DNA from: Pseudoalteromonas spongiae UST010723-006
GTDB taxonomy: Bacteria > Pseudomonadota > Gammaproteobacteria > Enterobacterales > Alteromonadaceae
Reading direction: 5' to 3'
Assembly (NCBI RefSeq): GCF_000238255.3
Contig: NZ_CP011040.1
Location: 620,001 to 684,000 of the forward strand
DNA length: 64,000 nucleotides
Below are positions 36,071-46,247 of the stretch, in pieces. The notes under the pieces were generated by a model. That model did not search any database. It was not told where the DNA came from and was given only the letters and a program-made list of their open reading frames with translations. The translations under genes were made by a program, and so were the position numbers. Each line of letters opens with the position of its first letter. Position 1 is the first letter of the stretch.

Positions 36071-38899
36071 TTAAACGACTTTTTGACTCGACGACAAAGC
36101 GTATTCAATGCCTTCTAGTGCTTCGCTATACGCTTCTTTATCGTTGTACTTCAACGCTTTTTCAAAGTAATCTGCGGCTTCTTCAATCGAATGATATTTA
36201 AACATAGCCGCCGCACCACGCAGTTTATGTAACGCTTGTTGTAAATCTTCCCAGCTTTCGTTGCTGTAAAGCGATTTTATTGCGGCTTTTTCGCGTTCAA
36301 GCCCTGCTGCGAAATTAGCAGCAAGATCACCCGTGTCAACTGTATTTGAAATATTAATTGCTTTGTGACTGCGAGATTTGCTGTCATAGCTAACGTATTT
36401 TCTAAGTGTCGAGATAAAGTTTTCTTGTTCGAGCGGCTTTTTAATGTGATCAGCAAAGCCCTGCTCAAGATAGCTCAATACTTCGTGTTGCATGGTATTT
36501 GCCGTAATGGCGACAATTGGCTGGGTAAACCCTGAACCTTGAAGTTGCTTTAATGCGCCTATGCCATCTAATATCGGCATTTGAATATCTAGCAGTACTA
36601 AATCAAAGCGTCCGTGTTTGCATTCTTCAACTGCTTGCGCACCGTTTTCCACTGCAACCACTTCCAAACCCAAATGTCGCAACAAACGTACAATTAATTC
36701 GCGGTTATCATCATGATCTTCTGCAATCAATACGCGGCCTTCAAAAATGGCTTTGTCATCGCGTTGCGCAACGGTAATTGGTTTAGCTACTTTACTTTTC
36801 TCAACATTTAAATGAAGTGTAAATTCGCTGCCTTTGTGCACTTCACTGGTGACAGAGATTGAACCGCTCATTAAATTGGCGAGTTGTTCTGATAGGCATA
36901 AACCTAATCCTGAGCCACCAAATCTGCGGGTAATACTACTATCGCCTTGGGTAAAGCTATCGAATATTTCTTCAAGTTGTTGCTCTTCCATACCAATGCC
37001 GGTATCAATAACGTTAAACCGTATGCCTGTAAACGTTTCACGAATTGATAAGGTAACACTGCCTTTGTCGGTAAATTTAACAGCGTTAGAGCATAGGTTG
37101 AGTAATATTTGTTTTAACCTGAATTGATCGGCTTTAATTGCAAAGTCATCATCAAGGGCATTAATAATGTAAAAATCGATATTCTTTTTATTGGCCAATG
37201 TGGTAAACATAGTGCCAATTTCTTCAATCAAGCCACTTACATTAAATGTACTGATATCCAGCTCTAGTTTGTTTTCTTCGATGCGGCTGATATCGAGAAT
37301 ATCATTGATTAAATCAAGTAAGTGCTTGCCATTGTTATTTATGATCGCCAGATCTTTATTAAAGTTACGCAGATCATAATGGGCATTACTCATCGCCTCT
37401 GAATGACCAATAATTGCGGTGAGCGGGGTGCGTATTTCATGGCTCATATTGGCAAGAAATTTTGATTTAACTAAGCTTGCTTGACGTAAATCTTCACTGG
37501 TTTTTTGCAGTTCTTGCGTGCGTTGCGTCACGATAACTTCGAGCTGCTTCTTTGCTTTACGCTCGTGGGCACGGCGCTGGGCTGCAACTATCAACAAAAT
37601 GCTTAAAAGGCCTGCAACGATAAAAAATATGCGCTGTTGCTTTGATTTCTCTATTGCGAGTTTTTGAATTTGTTTTTCTTTTTCAAGTTCGGTGACACGT
37701 GTTTCGAGTTGATTACGCTCTTCGAATGCTTGTTCTTGAGCGAGGCGTTCTTTTAAGTTTTGCTGTTTGATTTCCGTGTTGACAAGTTGCTGCTGTTTGC
37801 GCACGCCATACGCTTGAGACACCATATTATTGGCGCCATAAATGATCAACGCTTGGGAATAAGCTTTTTGTAAAAGTTGTTTGTTACCCGTTTTTTTTGC
37901 GATATCGATAGCGTTATTGATTTGCTCAAGCGCCATTTCAGGCTCTTCTAACACAATAGCGACGCGAGAAAGGTGATATGCAACGCTAAAATTAACTGTC
38001 GGGTTATTTAACTTCTTGCCGATTTTTGCTGCATTAGCAATATGCACGCGGGCTTGATGGTAATCCGTTAACCAAATATAGCTATCCGCGAAGTTTAGTT
38101 CGACAGACGCTAAGTGATAGGCGTCATCTTTATTGACTAAAATCGCTTTAGCATCACTTAAATGTTTAATAGCACGGGTGTATTTACCAAGCGCGTTTAA
38201 CGACACGGCTACGTTACTGTGCGTTAAAAATTGGGTGTCTTCATCTAACTCGTGGTAATGATTGTTAAGTAGATCGTCGTATATTTCGACCGCTTTATAA
38301 TTGTGCCCGAGCTTAGCAAGCAAGCCTGCGCGATTTAGTTTTACATCCAGTACGTCTTGTTTTGTACCGTATTCAACGTAGCGAGGTTCGGCTTGTTGAT
38401 AATAATCGAGCGCGCGCGAGAATTGGTTGAGTTTTTCGTACGCAAGCGCGATATTATTTTCAAGGTGAGCGGCTTTAACTTGGGCATTATGTTCTAAATG
38501 AAATGCTAATGCTTTGGAATAGTAGGCAATCGCTTCTTCGGGTTGGTCGCTGTAGTAGTAAATTAATCCAAGCAGTCTGTTAATGTCTGAGCGTTTACGC
38601 GAGTTTTTTGTTAACAGTAGTGCGCGCTTAAGTGGCGCTATTGCGTTTTCTAGCTGACTGATTTTTGCGTAATTAGCCCCGATCAAATGTAAAATGCGTG
38701 CGGTTTGTTCATTACTGAGCTGATGCTGTGTTTGGATTGCGTGGTATGCGTCAATTTGTTGGCTAACATCATCAAGTTGTTTGATGTTGTCAATTTGTTG
38801 TGTCAGCGCCTCGTCATCTAGCGCAAAAATCAATTGAGAAAAGCAAAAGCCAGCAATAATTACGAAGCGTAAAATTCCTTTTTTTATAATGCTGTCCAT
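36071..38899 (-). CDS. Hybrid sensor histidine kinase with TPR sensor, receiver and HPt domain
   Basis: A 942-residue inner-membrane kinase. ATG 38899 is preferred because it opens the signal/anchor sequence; the longer frame adds 22 odd residues. Residues about 40-390 are periplasmic TPR repeats, followed by a coiled coil, one transmembrane helix (424-441), a HisKA domain with phospho-acceptor His487 (NMSHEIRTPLTAI), HATPase_c (DTGIGM, GGSGLGL), a receiver with Asp771 (LVLLDIQMP) and a C-terminal HPt with His891 (ALHKLRGAAAMF). All phosphorelay residues are intact. No dedicated response regulator lies next to it. The TPR sensor suggests recognition of a peptide or protein. Confidence 0.92.
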   Translation of the reverse strand: MDSIIKKGILRFVIIAGFCFSQLIFALDDEALTQQIDNIKQLDDVSQQIDAYHAIQTQHQLSNEQTARILHLIGANYAKISQLENAIAPLKRALLLTKNSRKRSDINRLLGLIYYYSDQPEEAIAYYSKALAFHLEHNAQVKAAHLENNIALAYEKLNQFSRALDYYQQAEPRYVEYGTKQDVLDVKLNRAGLLAKLGHNYKAVEIYDDLLNNHYHELDEDTQFLTHSNVAVSLNALGKYTRAIKHLSDAKAILVNKDDAYHLASVELNFADSYIWLTDYHQARVHIANAAKIGKKLNNPTVNFSVAYHLSRVAIVLEEPEMALEQINNAIDIAKKTGNKQLLQKAYSQALIIYGANNMVSQAYGVRKQQQLVNTEIKQQNLKERLAQEQAFEERNQLETRVTELEKEKQIQKLAIEKSKQQRIFFIVAGLLSILLIVAAQRRAHERKAKKQLEVIVTQRTQELQKTSEDLRQASLVKSKFLANMSHEIRTPLTAIIGHSEAMSNAHYDLRNFNKDLAIINNNGKHLLDLINDILDISRIEENKLELDISTFNVSGLIEEIGTMFTTLANKKNIDFYIINALDDDFAIKADQFRLKQILLNLCSNAVKFTDKGSVTLSIRETFTGIRFNVIDTGIGMEEQQLEEIFDSFTQGDSSITRRFGGSGLGLCLSEQLANLMSGSISVTSEVHKGSEFTLHLNVEKSKVAKPITVAQRDDKAIFEGRVLIAEDHDDNRELIVRLLRHLGLEVVAVENGAQAVEECKHGRFDLVLLDIQMPILDGIGALKQLQGSGFTQPIVAITANTMQHEVLSYLEQGFADHIKKPLEQENFISTLRKYVSYDSKSRSHKAINISNTVDTGDLAANFAAGLEREKAAIKSLYSNESWEDLQQALHKLRGAAAMFKYHSIEEAADYFEKALKYNDKEAYSEALEGIEYALSSSQKVV

Positions 38900-39110
38900 T
38901 TTAACGTCTTTTGCTTGATTTAATAGGCGTTTACTGTAAGCAAGTGCGCGCCAGAGTTCAAGCAAATTCGGTAAAATAGCGCTGCTTATCTAGCGCTAAA
39001 GTATGATTAAAAAGGTATATAAATGATGGGTTTACAAAGGCGGGTCATTGGCACTAGAATTGCTTAGATGGAAAATGTTAACAAATTATTAAAATAAGTA
39101 AGGATGCGTC

Positions 39111-41321
39111 GTGAAAAAATTGTCGTGGCTTAGTGCAATTTTTTTATTGCAGGTAAGTGTTTCACTGTTTGCAAAACAAAATTTTGAGCTTAAATATATT
39201 AACCAACCGATTGTTGTAGATGGCGTATTAGACGAGGCTCATTGGCAAAATGCGACGTTTGTAGACTTAGCTTGGGAAGTAGAGCCGGTAGAAGGAGTTC
39301 CCGCGTCGCTTGAAACGCATGTGTGGATGTACCAAGATGGTAACAACTTGTATGTTGCGTTTAAGGCAAGTGACCCAGAACCGGGTAAAATTCGCGCGTC
39401 CATTCGTGACCGCGATGACTTGTGGTTTGATGACAATGTCATTGTCATGCTCGATACCTTCAATGATGAGCGCACCGGTTACCAATTTTATGTAAACGCC
39501 CTTGGCGCACAAGCCGATGCACGTATGACCGATTATGGTTCATGGGAAGAAGACTCATCATGGGATGCGATTTGGGATGCGAAAACCCAAATTACGGATA
39601 CGGGTTATACCGTAGAAATGGTTATTCCATTTACGGCAATTCGTTTTCCGCTTGTCGATGGTAAGCAAACATGGGGTTTATCGCTATACCGTAACTATCC
39701 ACGTGGTGTGTTAAATCAATTCTCAAATATAAAATTTGATTACGACATTAAATGTAGTTTCTGTCAGTTTGATAAAATTACTGGTTTTGAACATGCAAAA
39801 CCAAGCCAAAACTTACAATTAACACCGACACTAACGGCAAGTCGTAGTGATGTACGTGACAACGACAGTTGGCAAAATGGTGATGCCGACATTGAGCCAG
39901 GCTTAGATATTCGCTACGGCATTTCATCGGATGCGGTACTTAACGCAACGATAAATCCCGACTTTTCGCAAGTTGAAGCTGATGCCAGCCAGCTTGATGT
40001 AAACAGTACATTTGCTTTGTTTTATGAAGAAAAGCGCCCGTTTTTCTTGGATGGAGCCGATACATTTGAAACGGAGTTATTTAACTTTGTTCATACCCGA
40101 AATATCGCTGACCCAGATGTGGGAGCAAAATTAACGGGTAAATCGGGTAATCACACCTATGGTGTTCTTTATGCTAATGACCAGCAAAGTGCGCTGATTT
40201 TACCTGGCACGCAAGGGTCTAACCTAGCCGTTGTTGATGAAAAAGCGCATGCAGGGATTGCCAGTTATCAACTTGATTACGGCTCACGCGATAATTTAGG
40301 TATGTTGGTTACTAGCCGCCAAAGTAGCAACTATCATAACAATTTAGCATCGGTTGATGGTGCAACGTATTTGTCTGAACAAGACCAAATTCGCTATCAA
40401 TTTGCCTATTCTGATACTAAAAACACCGAACAGTTAGTCACTGACTTTGACCTTGCTGAAAATCAACAAGGACATACCGCGTATGTTGAGTACCAACGAA
40501 ACACTAAAGCATATGATTTAAAAGCATCGTATCGACAAGTTGATGCCGATTTTCGTTCGGATTTAGGTTTTGTAACACGTGCCGGTTATGAAAAAGCCCT
40601 CGTTGGTGGCGGCTATCATTGGTATATGCCACAAGGCGAGTCGGTAACGGATTATTGGCTGAAAGGCGATTACGATATCAATTACGAACGACACGGCGAT
40701 AAATTAGCCAGCGAACTTGAAATATACGCGGGCCTTGAGGCTATCTACAATATTTACACAGAAGTAGGGTATATTGCAGGTGAAACGAAATATGGAAATC
40801 GTTATTACGACGAACAATATGGAGATTGGTGGTTTTCAGGTAAGCCAACGGGTGATGTAAAAATATCACTTTATGCGCGTGAAGGTAAACGCATCGATTA
40901 CCGTAATGCGGAGCTTGGTGATTCATTGTATTTAAACCCAAAAATAACATGGGATTTGAATCAGTATTTACAGTTTAAACTCGCGCATACTTACAGTGAA
41001 ATGAAGCTCGATGACGCTCTGTCGTTTCGCGTTAACCTAACCGACTTACGTGTAAACCTTAAATTTAATATGCAAAGCATGTTGAAGCTTGTTGTGCAGT
41101 ATGAAGTAGGCAAGTATGGTGATTCACCGCTTGAGATTACTAATCAGATCAATAAAGAGCGTGATTTTGCCACCCAGTTGATTTACTCATATAAGCTCAA
41201 CCCGCAAACATTGTTTTATTTAGGGTATTCAGACAACGGGTTTAGCGATGATGACGAACAACGTCTAAAAGCTAATGAGCGTACGTTCTTTACCAAATTT
41301 AGTTATGCATGGCAGCTTTAA
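39111..41321 (+). CDS. DUF5916 outer-membrane protein with CBM9-like N-terminus
   Basis: A 736-residue exported protein. After a 21-residue signal peptide, residues about 25-205 resemble a carbohydrate-binding module 9 sandwich (QPIVVDGVLDEAHWQNA, LYVAFKASDP, DNVIVMLDTFNDERTGYQF), and the rest is a DUF5916 beta-barrel-like region (NPDFSQVEADASQLDVN, FYEEKRPFFLDGADTF) ending in an aromatic strand (TKFSYAWQL). Start is GTG 39111 after AAGTAAGGA. Such proteins are frequent in marine polymer-degrading bacteria, but their transport or enzymatic role is not established. It shares a terminator with the convergent aminopeptidase gene. Confidence 0.85.
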   Translation: MKKLSWLSAIFLLQVSVSLFAKQNFELKYINQPIVVDGVLDEAHWQNATFVDLAWEVEPVEGVPASLETHVWMYQDGNNLYVAFKASDPEPGKIRASIRDRDDLWFDDNVIVMLDTFNDERTGYQFYVNALGAQADARMTDYGSWEEDSSWDAIWDAKTQITDTGYTVEMVIPFTAIRFPLVDGKQTWGLSLYRNYPRGVLNQFSNIKFDYDIKCSFCQFDKITGFEHAKPSQNLQLTPTLTASRSDVRDNDSWQNGDADIEPGLDIRYGISSDAVLNATINPDFSQVEADASQLDVNSTFALFYEEKRPFFLDGADTFETELFNFVHTRNIADPDVGAKLTGKSGNHTYGVLYANDQQSALILPGTQGSNLAVVDEKAHAGIASYQLDYGSRDNLGMLVTSRQSSNYHNNLASVDGATYLSEQDQIRYQFAYSDTKNTEQLVTDFDLAENQQGHTAYVEYQRNTKAYDLKASYRQVDADFRSDLGFVTRAGYEKALVGGGYHWYMPQGESVTDYWLKGDYDINYERHGDKLASELEIYAGLEAIYNIYTEVGYIAGETKYGNRYYDEQYGDWWFSGKPTGDVKISLYAREGKRIDYRNAELGDSLYLNPKITWDLNQYLQFKLAHTYSEMKLDDALSFRVNLTDLRVNLKFNMQSMLKLVVQYEVGKYGDSPLEITNQINKERDFATQLIYSYKLNPQTLFYLGYSDNGFSDDDEQRLKANERTFFTKFSYAWQL

Positions 41322-41367
41322 GCTTATGTATTAGAACGTGTTGATCTTTACGGATCACTTAAACACA

Positions 41368-41397
41368 AAAAAAGTGGGCAATGCCCACTTTTTTATT
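41368..41397. terminator. Bidirectional terminator between DUF5916 and aminopeptidase genes
   Basis: A 10-bp perfect stem AAAGTGGGCA/TGCCCACTTT flanked by an A-run on one side and a T-run on the other, between convergent stops at 41321 and 41432. Confidence 0.92.
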
Positions 41398-41431
41398 TTT
41401 AGCGCACTATCAAGTCGTACTGTCAAGTTAG

Positions 41432-42925
41432 TTATTTAACTTGATTCTCAACCCATTGTGTTAATAAACGTACGCTGTAACCTGTACCACCTTTTGGCAC
41501 TTCATTTTTAGCTGATGACGCAAGCGCATTACCGGCTATATCAATGTGCGCCCACTTAGTATCGCCCACAAACTGTTGTAGGAAAGTCGCCGCAGTTGTA
41601 GCGCCCGGGCCACCTGAACCGATATTAGCGAAATCTGCAATCGGGCTTTTAAGCATATCTTTGTAGCCTAGTGGTAAACGCCATAGGTTTTCATTTACTT
41701 GTTTACCAGCAACTGTCAGAGATTCAACTAGGCTGTCATCATCTGAAAATACTGCAGCATAGCGATTACCAACGGCACGTACTTTTGAACCAGTAAGCGT
41801 TGCAATATCGACCATAACTTGAGGTTTAAATTGCGTGCGTGCATACCAAAGCGCATCAGACAGTACTAAACGACCTTCAGCATCAGTATTTAGAATTTCT
41901 ACCGAGTGACCCGCTGCAGTGCGTACAACATCGCCAGGAGCAACAGAGCTTTCCGATACCATGTTGGCGGCCATGCCCATTACTGCAACTACGTTAACTT
42001 TCGCTTCGTTTAACGCAAGCGCTTTTACCGTACCAAGCGCTGCTGCCGCACCTGCCATATCAGATTTCATGCGCGCAATCGATGAACCTGTTTTAATGCT
42101 GTAGCCACCTGAATCAAAGGTTATACCTTTACCTACAAGTGCAATGGGTGCATCGTCGCTGCCCTTATAATGGGCAACAACTAAACGAGAACCTTCATTG
42201 CTGCCACGGCCAACCGCTTCAAGTGCACCCATGCCAAGTTCTTTGATTTCTTTTGGTGTTAATACAGATACTTCGACACCTATCTTTTTCAGTTTTTTCG
42301 CTTCATTTGCAAAATCAACTGGTGTCATTTCTGTAGCGACTTCAGAAATTAAGTCACGCGCTAGAAATACACCTTTTTCAATATTAGCTAAGTGAGCGTA
42401 TTCTTGTTTTGCAGTGTTTGCGTTTGTTGAAATAAAAGTAAACGCTTTTTCTTCACGCTTTTCTTTTTGGTATTTGTCAAAACGGTATGCACGTAAGTTA
42501 ATGCCGTGAGCAAGTTGCGCAAGATCAGAGCTTGCAAATGATGAGGCATCAACAGCAATATTCTTAATGTATTTTTGTTCTAACATGCCAGAAAGCTTAC
42601 CGCCTAATTTTGTCAGCTCTGATTGTGTCAAGCTGTTGTCATCGCCAAGACCGATAACCATTACGCGCTTATAAATGCTGTTTTGTGGCGCAACCACTTC
42701 TAACTTAGTGGCAAACTTACCGCTAAATTCATTTGCAGCGATTGCTTGATTAAGTTGGCGTGCAAAAGGGTAGTTTGAAAACACGTTTTCGTCTTGCTTT
42801 TCATGGGTGAATAAAACAAGTGTATCTGCGTCGGAGGTCGTAGCGTTTGAAAAGTTAAACTGCTCAGCTGCAACAGGCATCGCAGTACTCGCCGTTAGCG
42901 CAAGTGCTAATAAAGACTTTTTCAT
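41432..42925 (-). CDS. Exported leucyl aminopeptidase (M17)
   Basis: A 497-residue zinc/manganese aminopeptidase of the PepA family carrying a signal peptide (MKKSLLALALTASTAMPVAA), so it acts in the periplasm, unlike cytoplasmic E. coli PepA. ATG 42925 is chosen because AAGGATC lies directly upstream. The M17 signature NTDAEGRLVLSDAL and the metal-ligand strand GKGITFDSGGYSIKTG are intact, as is KSDMAGAAA. Together with the nearby S9 peptidase and M24 peptidase it points to peptide-based nutrition. Confidence 0.92.
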   Translation of the reverse strand: MKKSLLALALTASTAMPVAAEQFNFSNATTSDADTLVLFTHEKQDENVFSNYPFARQLNQAIAANEFSGKFATKLEVVAPQNSIYKRVMVIGLGDDNSLTQSELTKLGGKLSGMLEQKYIKNIAVDASSFASSDLAQLAHGINLRAYRFDKYQKEKREEKAFTFISTNANTAKQEYAHLANIEKGVFLARDLISEVATEMTPVDFANEAKKLKKIGVEVSVLTPKEIKELGMGALEAVGRGSNEGSRLVVAHYKGSDDAPIALVGKGITFDSGGYSIKTGSSIARMKSDMAGAAAALGTVKALALNEAKVNVVAVMGMAANMVSESSVAPGDVVRTAAGHSVEILNTDAEGRLVLSDALWYARTQFKPQVMVDIATLTGSKVRAVGNRYAAVFSDDDSLVESLTVAGKQVNENLWRLPLGYKDMLKSPIADFANIGSGGPGATTAATFLQQFVGDTKWAHIDIAGNALASSAKNEVPKGGTGYSVRLLTQWVENQVK

Positions 42926-43260
42926 GTGAGATCCTTCAAATATAAATTTGTGCATGTTTACATTAACGCCAGCAAAATGTTAATCGATAAACGATTAGTT
43001 GCCAGTTTAGCGAGGCGAATAACAAGAAAAAAGCCACTTAGGTAGTCGTTTGGTTACATTTTGTCAAATATACATTACAAAAATAACGCGATTTTGTTGA
43101 TTAAATACACAAAATCACCGTCGAAACATTGAGTTAAATCAAAAATTTCGATAAAGTTTGTACAACTTTATGGGGACATTTGTTACCTAGAGCCCGTTCT
43201 TCTCTATAAAAAATTAACAATTCATACGTGGAAGGCTCTAAATACAAGAAAGGTTGGGGC

Positions 43261-43860
43261 ATGGAATTATCACAAGAAGAGTTAGCTTTTTTCTCTAATA
43301 TGTTTGCAGACAAATCAACACCTGAGCAAACTGAGGAGTCAGGCCATGCGCTTAGCATTAAATCTGAAATTCCAAGCAATCTTTATCAAGTATTTGAGCA
43401 ATCTAAACTGACATTACTGGCTGAGATTAGTCATTATCAGTTGTGGTTTCCGCTCGAAATGACAATTGAGAACGGTGAGTTTAAACCAGTTCTTGGTACC
43501 CCTGAAATCGTCGATATTCAAAATGGTGAGCGCAGTTGGCGTGGCGGTGATTTTGTTAATGTGGAATTGCAAGACCAAAAAGGTAAAGCACACGACTTAT
43601 TGTCACTTTCAAGTACCGGCATTGCGTTTCGAGTGAGCGACCGTCGTAGCCTTAAGCGTATTTTAAACGAAAAGTCGTTATGTATTAGCTTACCTAACGA
43701 AGAACAAGTGGCACTAGAATTTGAAGCAGTGCGAGTGGAGCGCGATGTTGTAGCTGCGAAAATTGCCAAAGTTCAACGCGGACGTGACCGTTTAAGAAAG
43801 TTTTTGTTTAACTTACACCGTAATGAAAACCAACAACTTTATCAGGGATTGCAGTCATAA
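43261..43860 (+). CDS. Possible PilZ-like domain protein
   Basis: A 199-residue cytoplasmic protein. The segment HDLLSLSSTGIAFRVSD looks like the second half of a PilZ domain (D/N-x-S-x-x-G), but the usual RxxxR motif upstream is not clear, so c-di-GMP binding is doubtful. ATG 43261 follows AAAGGTTGGGG and is preferred over GTG 43228. The leader region contains two small inverted repeats (43154-43170 and the arms TAGAGCC/GGCTCTA at 43187-43238). It is monocistronic and convergent with the M24 peptidase gene. Function uncertain. Confidence 0.6.
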   Translation: MELSQEELAFFSNMFADKSTPEQTEESGHALSIKSEIPSNLYQVFEQSKLTLLAEISHYQLWFPLEMTIENGEFKPVLGTPEIVDIQNGERSWRGGDFVNVELQDQKGKAHDLLSLSSTGIAFRVSDRRSLKRILNEKSLCISLPNEEQVALEFEAVRVERDVVAAKIAKVQRGRDRLRKFLFNLHRNENQQLYQGLQS

Positions 43861-43891
43861 AGCGCAGCATACTCTAGTAAGCTGCGCTTTT
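43859..43891. terminator. Bidirectional terminator between convergent genes
   Basis: A 10-bp stem AAAGCGCAGC/GCTGCGCTTT with a 12-base loop between stops at 43860 and 43899, ending in a T-run on the plus strand. Confidence 0.88.
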
Positions 43892-43898
43892 GTGGCGT

Positions 43899-45110
43899 TT
43901 ATGCCAAACCAAATGGGTCGTCCACGCTATGCGCTGGCTGTGTAAACCACTTTGGACCTTCATCTGTCATGTAAAAATGATCTTCAAGTCTGACACCAAA
44001 TTTACCCGGTAATACCAACATCGGCTCGTTACTAAATACCATACCTTTAGCAAGTGGTGTGGTGTCGCCTTTTACTAAATAGGGTGATTCGTGAATATCC
44101 ATGCCACAACCATGACCTGTACGGTGTGGTAAACCTGGAAGTTCGTATTCTGGACCAAACCCAGCAGCATCAATTACCACGCGGGCAGCCGCATCGGTCA
44201 CTTCACAAGCTTGCCCAATTTTGGCGGCATTAAATGCAGCGATTTGCGCTTCTTTTTCTACTTGCCATACAGCACGCTGTTCGTCAGTTGCCTCACCATA
44301 CGCATAAGTACGCGTAATATCAGAATGATAGCCTTCAACAATACAGCCGGTATCAATCAGTACCCAATCATTTTCTTGTAGTACTTGAGGATCTTTTACA
44401 CCATGGGGGAAAGATGTTGCTAAACCGAACAGCACAATGCAAAACGATGAACCTGATGCTCCAACCTTTTTATGAGCTTGGTTGATAAACGCTTCAACTT
44501 CGCTTGTCGTAATACCAGGTTTTAAAATGCTTGCTGCGGCTTTATGCACTTCTAATGTCATATTTTTCGCGGTTTGCATCAGCGCAATTTCCGCATCAGA
44601 TTTACATTCACGGCAAGGCGCGGTAATAACATCAGCGTTAATCACTGTAAGTTGCGGGTTTGCTTTTATAATGCCGTCGACAAGAAAATAACCAGCGCTT
44701 GGGTCGACAGCAAGTTTGCCTTCGTTGATCCCCTGTTTTTGCAGTATTTCTGCAATTAACGCGTAAGGGCTTTGATGTTCATGCCAGCCAAAAAACTCGC
44801 CATTTAGCTTCATGTAATCGTTCAGTGAACCTTGTTCGAAATGTGGGGCGACGTAACATAGCTCTCCTTTTGCTGGCAAAATAGCACCAACTAAACGCTC
44901 GCTTTTGTACCATTTTAAACCGGTAAAATAGGTTAGGTTAGTACCCGCGTCAATATACATAGCTGCAATGCCTTGCTGTTGCATTAATGATTGCGCTTTT
45001 TGTAAACGGGCGTTGAGTTCGTCGTTTGAAATTGGCGCAACCTGTTGCGTCATATTATCTAATTTGGCTAAAGCTTGTTCTATTGTGCTGCCACCTACAC
45101 CTATCGTCAT
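43899..45110 (-). CDS. M24-family Xaa-Pro dipeptidase/aminopeptidase-like enzyme
   Basis: A 403-residue cytoplasmic metallopeptidase of the pita-bread fold. The N-terminal creatinase-like domain (RLQKAQSLMQQQGIAAMYID) is followed by the catalytic domain with all five metal ligands visible: two Asp in LIDTGCIVEGYHSDITRTY, His in RTGHGCGMDIHE, and two Glu in SNEPMLVLPG and GVRLEDHF. ATG 45110 is preferred over the upstream ATG 45143. Cleaves X-Pro dipeptides or N-terminal residues before proline; the precise specificity is not readable. Not part of an operon. Confidence 0.9.
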   Translation of the reverse strand: MTIGVGGSTIEQALAKLDNMTQQVAPISNDELNARLQKAQSLMQQQGIAAMYIDAGTNLTYFTGLKWYKSERLVGAILPAKGELCYVAPHFEQGSLNDYMKLNGEFFGWHEHQSPYALIAEILQKQGINEGKLAVDPSAGYFLVDGIIKANPQLTVINADVITAPCRECKSDAEIALMQTAKNMTLEVHKAAASILKPGITTSEVEAFINQAHKKVGASGSSFCIVLFGLATSFPHGVKDPQVLQENDWVLIDTGCIVEGYHSDITRTYAYGEATDEQRAVWQVEKEAQIAAFNAAKIGQACEVTDAAARVVIDAAGFGPEYELPGLPHRTGHGCGMDIHESPYLVKGDTTPLAKGMVFSNEPMLVLPGKFGVRLEDHFYMTDEGPKWFTQPAHSVDDPFGLA

Positions 45111-45251
45111 ATGAAAATACTCTTTATTGTATGCAATATGCAAAATCTATCATTTTATTTTAGGTTTTAGAAGCGCTAGGAGTGATTTTATGAAAACTAA
45201 CCGTTATAATTGAAACACTATAACATTTTAGTTTCTAACTTATCCCCATTC

Positions 45252-46139
45252 ATGACAGATATCACCACCCATAAAACTGCAAGGCGCCGTTTACTCATCG
45301 CCCTTTCTATTACAAGCACTTTTATGGTGATTCAATTTATTGTTTCGTTTTTTGCCAATTCAATGGCAGTACTGGCCGATGCTGGCCATTTATTTGTTCA
45401 TAACAGTTCGTTGGTAGTGGCGTTAATCGCCTCAAGCATTGCGATTCACCTAGCAAAAAACTATAACGCGGGTTATAAAAAAGCAGAGCTCATAGGTGGC
45501 TTAATTAACGGTATTTTGTATTTAGCCATCGCCGCGACGATTATTTTTGCCAGTACCAATAAGCTTGTAAATCACGCAGAACACTCTCATGAAGTAAATA
45601 CCTTTTTAATGACGGCAGTATCTGGTCTAGGTTTTTTATTTCATGCTGCATCGGCCTACGTGTTGTATCAAGGGCGCAAAGAAAGCGTTAACGTTTACGC
45701 GGTATTCTTACACAGCTTTTTAGACTTGTTATCGACGGTATTAACATTCAGCGCCGGCATAGTGATTTATTTTACCGGCTGGGTAGATATCGATATTTTC
45801 TCAAGTTTAATTATTGCCACTTTTGTCCTCATAACAGGTTTTCGAGTGATCAAAAAATGCATTGATGGTCTAGTTGAAACTGATAGCGCATTACCTGCAG
45901 CGACCGATATCGAATCACGATTAACCAACCTAGAACACATTAGTAGCGTTCACAATGTAACGGTTGATAAGCAAGGCAGTAAAACTATCGTCGGCGCACA
46001 CATTGTTTTAAAGCCGAGTTGCACCAAGGAACTTCATCACGATTTATGTCAATTAGCCGTCGAAAAGTGCTTGTTGCAAGAATTTTTGGTAAAGCACAGC
46101 GTACTGCAAATTGAAGCGCATCAGTGTAAACATTGTTGA
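45252..46139 (+). CDS. Cation diffusion facilitator (CDF) transporter with altered metal site
   Basis: A 295-residue inner-membrane metal/proton antiporter with six predicted helices. TM2 contains ADAGHLFVHNSSL: where ZitB/ZnT-type proteins have H-x3-D, here it is His46 and His50, so one site residue is His instead of Asp. TM5 keeps VFLHSFLD with the normal H-x3-D. A short cytoplasmic C-terminal domain follows and ends in a His/Cys pair (EAHQCKHC). ATG 45252 is chosen over TTG 45210 because it starts the usual cytoplasmic lead-in. Probably exports zinc or another divalent metal; the changed ligand makes the metal uncertain. Confidence 0.88.
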   Translation: MTDITTHKTARRRLLIALSITSTFMVIQFIVSFFANSMAVLADAGHLFVHNSSLVVALIASSIAIHLAKNYNAGYKKAELIGGLINGILYLAIAATIIFASTNKLVNHAEHSHEVNTFLMTAVSGLGFLFHAASAYVLYQGRKESVNVYAVFLHSFLDLLSTVLTFSAGIVIYFTGWVDIDIFSSLIIATFVLITGFRVIKKCIDGLVETDSALPAATDIESRLTNLEHISSVHNVTVDKQGSKTIVGAHIVLKPSCTKELHHDLCQLAVEKCLLQEFLVKHSVLQIEAHQCKHC

Positions 46140-46171
46140 TTTATTAATACGTTAATCGTAATCTGATGTGT

Positions 46172-46197
46172 AAAAGGGCCTAAAAGGCCCTTTTTTA
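46172..46197 (+). terminator. Rho-independent terminator after CDF gene
   Basis: Stem AAAAGGGCC/GGCCCTTTT with a TAAAA-type loop and TTTTTT tail, about 30 bases past the stop codon. Confidence 0.92.
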
Positions 46198-46247
46198 TTT
46201 TTTAAAGAAACTATACCAATGATTTAGAGCGCTTAACGAGGTGAATA

